Positions 51,025-60,000 of a stretch of DNA of 64,000 bases are shown here, one piece after another. Every line of letters starts with the position of its first letter. Within the stretch, counting starts at the first letter, position 1. The stretch covers positions 257,320 to 321,319 of the forward strand of contig SSNP01000174.1 in assembly GCA_006937955.1 (NCBI GenBank), read 5' to 3'. This DNA comes from Pachypanchax playfairii (Eukaryota; Chordata; Actinopteri; Cyprinodontiformes; Aplocheilidae). Position numbers and translations under genes: made by a program. The notes under the pieces were generated by a model, which worked only from the letters and a program-made list of their open reading frames with translations, was not told the DNA's origin and did not search any database.

Positions 51025-54000
51025 TCCTTTTGGTTATCAAATATCAAGTCACAGGGGCACCAGTTTCAGGTGAGAACCCCAGACATCTCTCACTCTGTCT
51101 AACTTTCCAGCTCTTCCTGGGGGATCCCCAGATGTTTCGAGGCCAGAGAGGATATACAATCCCTCTAGCGGGTTCTGGGTCTGTCTGGAGGTCTCCTCCC
51201 AGATAGGCGACACTGAAGCATCCTAACAAGATGTCTGAATCACCTCCTCACTTAATCTCTAAGGCTGAGCCCCGCCCCCCTACAGAGGAAGTTCATTTCA
51301 GCCACTATTATCCAAGATCTAATTTTTTCATTCAGATCCAGGTGTCATGACCAGGTGAGGGTTGGATCAGACAGCGGGGGCGGGGCCCAGTCAGATTTGA
51401 GTCATTGTTGCTAAGAGCTTTACAAGATCGACTGACTTTAGTGATGTAATAGGTGTAAAATATTGAATATAATGTTGTGCTGCATGACTGTCTTTATTTT
51501 CACACACTCACATGTAGCTTTATGACGTGCAAATTTACAAGTAAATTGCCGATATCGTCTCCGAGTGCATTCTGGGTAAAACTCATCACCAGCCATTTAA
51601 AGGGCTCGATCATTTGCTCCCCCCCCCGCCCACCTGTCTCTGATTTGTTCTGCTAGTGATAGACAGACCAGTAAATTCAGAGTAAAACTCAGTTCTAGAT
51701 TAGGAGACTTGCCTGATCCATTTAGTTACTTATCCATTAAAAAGCCTCCATTCAACTGTAGATGAACATCTGTACAGCTGGTTACACATAAACTCAACTA
51801 CTTGTACATTTAGAATGTTTCTAAAATCAGTTAAAATAATTAAGTTTAAGTTTGGATATACTTCAGATTTCCTCTGTGAATGAAAACTCACCCAGTGCGT
51901 CTGTGTTGCTAAGATGCGGTGATGGCGATGGAGAGGGAGGAGAGGGTGGAGCAAGGCTGGGTGGAGGCTGCCCAAGGTTGGCCCTACTCCCGCTGGAGGA
52001 GGGGGCCACAGCTGGTGAGGCAGAAGCTGAGGAGGTGGGAAGATTCTGGAAGTATTGCTCTCCTGGTTCATCCTCCTCAAAACCTCCCCATGGGTACACC
52101 TACAGACACCAAACGCAGAGACGAGTTCATAGTTAATATGTTTTTATCAACGTATCGCTACAATCTTTCTGCCCGCAACTTAATTCATGTTAAAGACCCA
52201 GGAAGGCGTCCATATCATCACTTCTCATGCCAGTTTAGATACACGAAGGAGTTACAGCTGTGAAAGTCAGTGCATGTGATTGTGAACACTCGTTGCTACA
52301 ATCACACCAAATTTAACTCAGTATTTGTAAAACAGACTGAGTTATAGATGTTTTTATGTTGCTGTTCAAGCGAGGCGTCACTGCCATCTTGAGTTAAATC
52401 GACTCCATTAAAGAGACCCTTCCATTAAAAACGTTTTTTCTGAGGTTTCTGTTGAATATTTTAGCTCCACAGGTGTTCTTACCTTCATAGTGGGTGTGAA
52501 AACAGGTCAACAACTTCTCTTTAAGTTTTTAATCTCTCAAACTACGCAGGTGGAGATAAAACCAGAGTTCTCCCGAGTTCAAACGGCCTGTATTTGTTTT
52601 GTCACAACTCCTTTGTTCGTTAGTATTCGGCAGCTCCCGCAGTTGAAACCACGCCTAGCATGCTGCTGGCTAAAAGCTGTAGCATAACGTAGCAAACAGG
52701 AAGACACGACGTCTGATGTTGCCTTGCGCAGCAGGGCAGGAAACAGTATACCTTGCTCTGATAGGCTAGTTTGTTAGCCAATTAGATTCCAGCAAATTGG
52801 AATAATGAATATGAACGAGCTGATGAAGAAGCAGCCTGACGGAAGGAGCTGGAACCACCCGAATTTTAAGGCAGACAGATTGAAGGGTCTGTTAATCAGT
52901 GTTTCCTAATGTTTTTTAGATATAAAATGTTTCATATTACTGGTTAATACTTAAGAAATAACCACAATTCCTGAAATTTTATGAAATGGCTTCTTTAAGA
53001 TAACTGTTGTAGATGTGTGTAAATCTAATGTAAATCTGTCCAGTGGCACATATAACATTAACAGTCATCAACATATATAACAGCTCCAGTAGTTAAAGTT
53101 TTAAACCAACATCTGCTGCTGAGCTGGGGGTTGCTTATGGTCCTGTCTGGGTTTTGGTTGCTCCTGCAGTGGCCTGCCTGTGCTCTGATGCTCTGGGTGG
53201 GGGGGGGCTGGATCCCTTGGACTTGGGTTTCCCTTGTGGTCTGCTTTAAGGTCTGGGGGCCGGGGCTTTTCACACCCACTGTCAAACAATTTGATGGAGA
53301 AGCCTTATGGTCACAGTCGTGTCTATGCACACAGGTGTGCATACAGATGTTCACAGACACTCACTGACTCGGGCTGCAGCTGCCACTGGGATGTTGTGTG
53401 TTAATCAGTGGGTCATTATTCGTTTGTGTCCACAATGATATTATCAGTGTTAAAATATAAATGTTGGTCGATGCTGTGGTGTCTCTGCTCTTGTTTTTGT
53501 CTCAAAACAAACAAACGAACAAACAAATAAATATAAATTCAGCAGGTCAGTAGCTGAAAGTGACTCAGAGTCCTGACTGCAAACATGACAGAATTGTAGC
53601 AGATTTCATGTTTGCTAACGTTGATTTGCTGTGACGGCCATCTTGAATCCAGCTGACCCGTGAAGTTGATCAGCTGTAGATGTACAGTACTGTGCAAAAG
53701 TTTTAGGCAGCGGAAAAACCTAAATGAAATCAATACTTGTTGTGATCAGCTGCAACTTTAAAACAGCATCAATTCTTCACGTGCACCAAGTTAGTGAAGG
53801 AAGTCAGTCACTACTTGGAGACACATCTACATATCTTAAGTCTCTTCATGTTAATATAATCCATGATGTTGAGTTCAAATCTGCATGAAGGATAAAAAAA
53901 AATCTCCAAAAAATCTCTGACTTTGTTCAAGCAACACTGTTTAAAAGGAAACTGATGTTCACATCACATATTAATGTGATTTATATAGTTCACATGGATA

Positions 54001-57000
54001 AAAATCAACTATTTATACTTGTGAAATCATCTTATTGTGCTGCATTGTGTCATACCTGCTTAAAACTTTTGCACCGTACTGTAAATCTCTCTCTTTCACA
54101 CACACACCTGCTCGAGCTCGAGCTCCAGGGGTCTGTATCCTTTGGGCACCACTCCAGGCCTAGCGTCCAGAATCACACCCAGGTGAGGCTGCGCTAACTG
54201 CTGCCAGTGGTGCAGGATGGCGGAGCCTGGTGGACAGAAAGGATCGTGACTGCATCAAATATAAAAATATATTAATATTGTTTTTTTATTGGCTGTATTA
54301 ATGTAGGGCTAAACTTACAGCTGTTAGTGTAACACAGCTAGCGTAGAATCTATAAAATACTTATTATGATTTTAAAAAGCATCACTGTTTATTTATGCAG
54401 CAGCTTAATGATGATGTCATAAAGAAAATATCTGTATTGATGCAAAAAAGTAAAATAAATAAAAAGTAGGATGAAAGTTTCAGTTTTTGGTGAGAAATAA
54501 GAAAAAAAGATGAAAAAACAATGAAGATGGACACTGAGAGGTAGATATGAAGAAGGAAAATGGAAAAGTTTTTATTAGTCAGCAACATGATTATTAACAG
54601 AAACAAAATGACAGAGTAAACATGATGAAAATAAAACAAAGATGAAGGAAATCATACATAAATAATAAAACAATAATGAGTTTGTTTACATTTCTACAGC
54701 AGCGGATGGTTGGATTTGATTTGTGACCAGCAGAGGGCAGCACAGACACATAATAGAATCTCTACAGGTTTTGTGAGTTACAGGTTTATAGAAGTTGACC
54801 TGGACGTCTACAGCCACTCTCTGGGCTGAGTGTCTTTGTAATAGCTGCCTGAGTTGTGATGGTGCATCAGAGACCAGAAGGAGTTGAAGAGCATCAGTGA
54901 CAGAGGTCTCTCCCTCCTTTCCCTGGTGCTCCTCCTCTTCCTGCTGCCTGCTCTGTCCCTGGCCCACCTCTTCCCTCTGTCCCTCTCAATCCCAGCTTCA
55001 GTCCTTTTGGTCCACCCCCACGCCCCCTCCCGTTCCTCCTCAACTGTTTGCCCGTCCCAGCTCTCCCATCTCCTCTCCACCTTGGTCGCCCATCCCCACT
55101 TGTTCCCCTTCTTTGCGCTGACGGTTCCATGCCGTTCGCAGCCGGTCCTGTGCTCCCTCCCCCCCTCACCTTCAAGCGGCTTGACGATCTGGAGTTTGTC
55201 AGGGAGGTAGGGCCCCCGTGAGGCCCACAGGTGGAGGTTTCCGAGGGACATGATGCTGTCGGACGGGGTCAGCACACTGTCCTGCTCGAGGGAGTTCTGT
55301 CCTCCCTGTCGTCGCTCTCTCTCCTCCTCGAAGAAGCGCCTCTCGCTCAGGTTGTTTTGCCGCCGCAGGGACAGGCGGCGCAGGGCCAGCCGCAGGTCCT
55401 CGGCACCGCTCGTCTTTTTCTCTCGACAATTTAAGCTGTTGATCACAATGAAATGAAACAAGAATCCAACAATAACAACGTTACATTTATGTCCTGCTCG
55501 TCCTCACCTGTCCTGGTTGGATGCTGCCTCCATAAGGATGCTCTGTGTTCGGTTGTCAAAGGGAACGGTTTCTTCGCTGATGTCCCCGCCATACATAACG
55601 GCATGAGGCGTGGAGAGGCCGCTGGACTGGGGCGACGTCCGGGCCGACAGTGACTGGTTGGACCCGGGGATGTTGGAGCTGGTTGGCGTCAAGGAGCGCT
55701 GACGGACCGTCTGGTTAACCGTCTTCACTGTCTCAAAAACACGCTTACGATGGATCCTGCAAACACAAGAGTCTCGTTCTGTTGATTCAAACGCTAATAA
55801 AACACAGTCTCATCAAACACTGACAGCATACGTACTTCTGTTCTTCACACTCGGGATCATCCAGACTCAACTCCTTCCTCATTGTTCCCTCAATTTCAGC
55901 CGCCAGCGAATCCTGAAACATCAAAATTCTTAACAGAGACGGACGATGACGAAGTTTACAAACCTAGAGAGATGCACGCACAGTCTGTCTCTCACCATTG
56001 GGTACAGACCCAGCGGGTGGAAGCGTCGGAGGGTCCCTGCTGGGTAGCTCCTGTTCCTCAGGTTCTTCAGTTCCTCCTGAGCTTCATGCAGCATTTCAAT
56101 ACACTCTGAGTATTTCTCCTCCAGCTCCTGCAGCTGTTGTGTTACAGTAACCAGAGTTAGCAGCTTGTTTCAAACAGTGTTTACAATGAACGAGCTGGGA
56201 AACGTTTGGACCGTCACCTCTGCTGTGAGCTGCCGCTGGGCGTCTTTAGCTGCCACCAGATGTTGAGAGAGCTCCTCGTTTTCTACCGCCAGCTGCACAC
56301 AGGTACACCTCTGACTCAGCAACACAAACATAAACAATAATCTAAATCTGAACTCGTTGACGTACTCACAGATTTGGCCTTTTTCTGCAGATCTACTATC
56401 TGAGAGAGGAGGTGAGTGATCTCCTCCTGCTGCCTGGAGGCGTCCTCGGTCTTCCGAGCCAGATCCTCTGCTATGGCAGAGATCTGCAGACTGGACAACC
56501 CTGAAACAGGAAGTTACATCAAGAAAAGAGGTATGGCAGTGCAAAACACACATGAGGACAATCAGCTGCTGCATTTCATGTGAATATTTTCAAACAAAGA
56601 ATTCATTATGAAACGTTTGGAAATTGTGAGGCTTCAATGAGCCTGAAAGAGGTATGGAAATTAATATTCTAGCACATTTTATTGTTCTAGTGACAGGAAG
56701 TAGCTCATTTTTCAAGTTAAAGGTTAAATCCTGTGTGTGTGTGCCAGATTACAGACCAGGAGGGGGCGCAGTAGTGTGTATGTGTTTGGAGATTTTAGGC
56801 TGTTTCAGCTGCACCTTCAGTCCAAAAACCATCTCTACGTTTATCTGAGACTCAGCAGAGAGAAACATGACAGATTGTTTTCTTTTTTGTGTTCTGGTTC
56901 TGAGTGAGCAAACAGAACATCACCCACAGCAGCAGGCTGCACCGCAGCTCGGCACATTGTAGTTCTGTCACAACACGCCACTTACACACTAATATGTTTG

Positions 57001-60000
57001 GAACATCAACAGAGACAAAAACTAGACCCAGGAAGTCAAAGCAACCCAAGCGCCCCCTAGTGGCTGCTTTAAGTTTACAGTCCAGCTCCTTCTACAGTAT
57101 GTGACTGAACGTTGTTCTGACCAAAAAATAAAATAAATTTTGGAATATCATTATAATATCATATAATTTAATTATATAATTTTACTTAATTTCCCTTTCC
57201 CTTTCACAACAAATTATTACACGAAAGTAATCAATCAGACAGCAACTAAAAAGGAATAGGATTTGGTCTATCCATAACTTAAAAGGAAACGCGCTGGTAA
57301 ATGAGTTGCACAACAATTTGAAAAGACATCAAGGACAAATGGAATCAAATCAAGACCAAAATTAAACATCAAGCCAATTTTCTGGATTATTCTAGTTTTT
57401 AAAATCTTCTTAAAAAATGACATAGAATAACACATCTTCATCTCATTATTAAGTCCATCCCATAACTTCACTCCCAACACCAACACACATCTAAACTTAA
57501 CATTTCTTCTTACTTTAGATGTTTCAAACACAAAATACCACCGCAAATCAGATTTTCCTGATCTTAATTTAAACATGTTTAGAATACAAATTGGCACATT
57601 GTTTGTTATTCTAATCGCTCTATTTTGCAATTTAATAATTGGATCTAAATGTGTTTTAGAAGTGTTCCCCATATTTCCACACAATATGTCATTTAAGGCA
57701 GACTAAGGGAAATGTATGTTAGGAGAAGGCAGCTCTTATTCAGAAAATCTTTAGTTTTGTAAAGAATAGAAAATGACTTGGATAATTTCCGTTTCAATGT
57801 GAGGCTTCCAACAAAGTTTATCATCGATTATTAACCCTAGAAACTTAATCTCATATACGCTTTCAATTTCAACATTAGTTCAATTTAATTTTGCTTCAGT
57901 GTTACTCCCGCTACCTCCAAATAACATAAATGTTGTTTTACTTTCACTCAGTGATAGTTTGTTCAGCGGTATAATATAATATAATATAATATAATATAAT
58001 ATAATATAATATAATATAATATAATATAATATAATATAATATAATATAATATAATATAATATAATATAATATAATATAATATAAAATATTTCTTAGGTGG
58101 TTACTGTTACTGATGGATGTGGTTCTTTCAGGACCTTAAAACCTTAAAACATTCTAGTTTTTACAAAATTCTAAAATGTTTATCATAATTTAAGTGGCAT
58201 AAACCAAAACTTAAATGAAAATCTGACCAATCCCATTGCCAATGGTTCAATGTCAATAATCATTATCTTTGATTAATGACAAAGTGTTGAGTGATCAGCT
58301 ATGTTACAAAGTTTTGAGACAGTTCATTAACAAATAAAAAGCAAAAGGTTCAATCAATAACTTTGTCAGTTTTATTTTCAATGACATCATAGTGTAAAAA
58401 ATTTTTGAAATTAAAATATAATGATTTTAACATCCGACTGATTAGTTGATTGTCTCAGTTTGGGTGTGACACCTGAGGTAGCCTGTTAAATTGGAAGGGT
58501 GGCCTGTCTCCTCCCCCCACCCCCCCCACCCCCTTCCCATGTCATTCCTCAGGACACGCCCCTGAGTGTAATTTAATGTTTCAGATTTTCCAGAAAAAAA
58601 AATGTCTGTTTCCTTTTTCCTTTTAGTGTGACTGTTATGGAGCTCGATCTTTCTTTTGTTGTTGCTTTTTTCCACTTTTGTTGTGTTTTATTTTACATTT
58701 ACATGACGAACGGGCTTTTTTCGTTTCCGGGTCCTACTTTATGGAACAATCTTCCACTCTCCGTTAGACAATCCACGTCTGTAAATTCATTTAAATCTTG
58801 TCTGAAAACCCATTATTTGAAGTTATCTGTTGGTTATTGATGTCGATATCGGTTGTGTCAACACCCTCACTCCTGATTGTACAGCCTGTTTTTTATTGTA
58901 TTTTTCTTCCTAGTTTTATTGATTGTGTAAGTATTTGTTTATTGTTGTATTTTCAATTTTGTTTTATTTTTTGATTTTCTGTACAACGCTCTGGTCAGCT
59001 GTCATGCTGTGTGTTGAAGTGCTCTAGAAATAATCTTGACTTGCACGTTGATTCATGAAACAAAAAAAAAGCAAAGACCAAACAGTTTTAATGAAAAGTG
59101 AAAGATCAAACGGAGAGAAATAAACCGACGGCAGCAGAAAACTTACGCAGCTCTTTCACGCAGTCACTGACGAGCTGCTGCTCTTTTTCTTCATAGTTTT
59201 CCGTCTCTGACTTCAGATGGTTGGCCTGCACAGACAGCCATGATCAAACACAGCTTGTCACGCTGCACACGCGTGTGTTGTTAACATGTTATACCTCTGA
59301 GCGAAGCGAAAGGTTCTCCTCCTCCAGCTCTTTGAGTTTCCTCTGAAGCGTGCCGCTCACGAAGCCTCCCGACGCCGATTCTGCTTTACTCTTCTTCCCC
59401 CTGAAGACGAATAAACACAGAAGGTCAACTTTCAGCACTGAAAACACAGTTTAGTTAAAGTACAAAGAAAAGTAGCTGACGTTGGAGAGCTGGTGGACTC
59501 GTCCTCGCTGTCCTCTGCTGCGCTGGTGTAAAACTGCAGCAGCTCATCCTTCAGATTCAGCTCATGGTGAAGCTGAGCCACCTGAACAATAATGTCCATG
59601 TAAACAACAACTCACACGTTAATGACTAATGATTATGTTCATGTGTGTTCCTGCAGACCTCCTCTGTGATTTGTCCCACTTGTTCTTCCAAGTATTCGTT
59701 CTGTTCAGTCAGAGTTCGGTTCTTCTTGAGAAGCGACTGGCCGATCTTTGCAGCCAGTTCCAGATCTCGCTCTTTCTGCCGGTAAAAACAGAAGAATTGA
59801 AAACTTTGATCCAACGCAGCTGTGGATCACACTGACAGAGGAGATGAAACCCGATCGTCTCACCTCCTCCAGCAAACGTGTGACAGCATCGATGTCATTG
59901 TAGGTCTTCGTCATTTGGCCCACTCTGTCTGCACATAGCACTAAAAACACACAAAACAATGTGCAAAGAAATAAAAACTCTTCAGATCAAAATAAAAACT

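Larger units (their letters stand above)
48592..52099 (-). other. trak1: trak1 exons 14-17: C-terminal region
   Basis: Visible residues about 578-919. Exon 14 begins [16 protein letters not shown] and is Pro/Ser-rich. Exon 15 holds [20 protein letters not shown]. Exon 16 holds [11 protein letters not shown]. Exon 17 holds [70 protein letters not shown] and [15 protein letters not shown] before the stop. These match family landmarks in order. The exon 16/17 intron has a GC donor (CTCAG|GCAAGG at 49370/49369). The intron between exons 14 and 15 carries the ~1-kb CCAT array. Confidence 0.92.

Noticed and set aside
49827..51040. Minus-strand Asp-Gly-Trp-Met repeat frames
   Set aside because: They are a translation of ATGG repeats, without unique sequence or splice support.
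49801..51206. Open frames of 398-433 codons rich in His-Pro-Ser-Ile
   Set aside because: They are three frames of the same CCAT microsatellite. The real trak1 exon 49925-49820 lies on the other strand at one edge.
54884..55456. Plus-strand frames opposite trak1 exon 12
   Set aside because: They are antisense shadows of a real coding exon.
54808..55461. Single 217-codon minus frame taken as one exon
   Set aside because: Only 55435-55170 matches TRAK1. The following part reads through the donor GAAG|GTGAGG into intron sequence.
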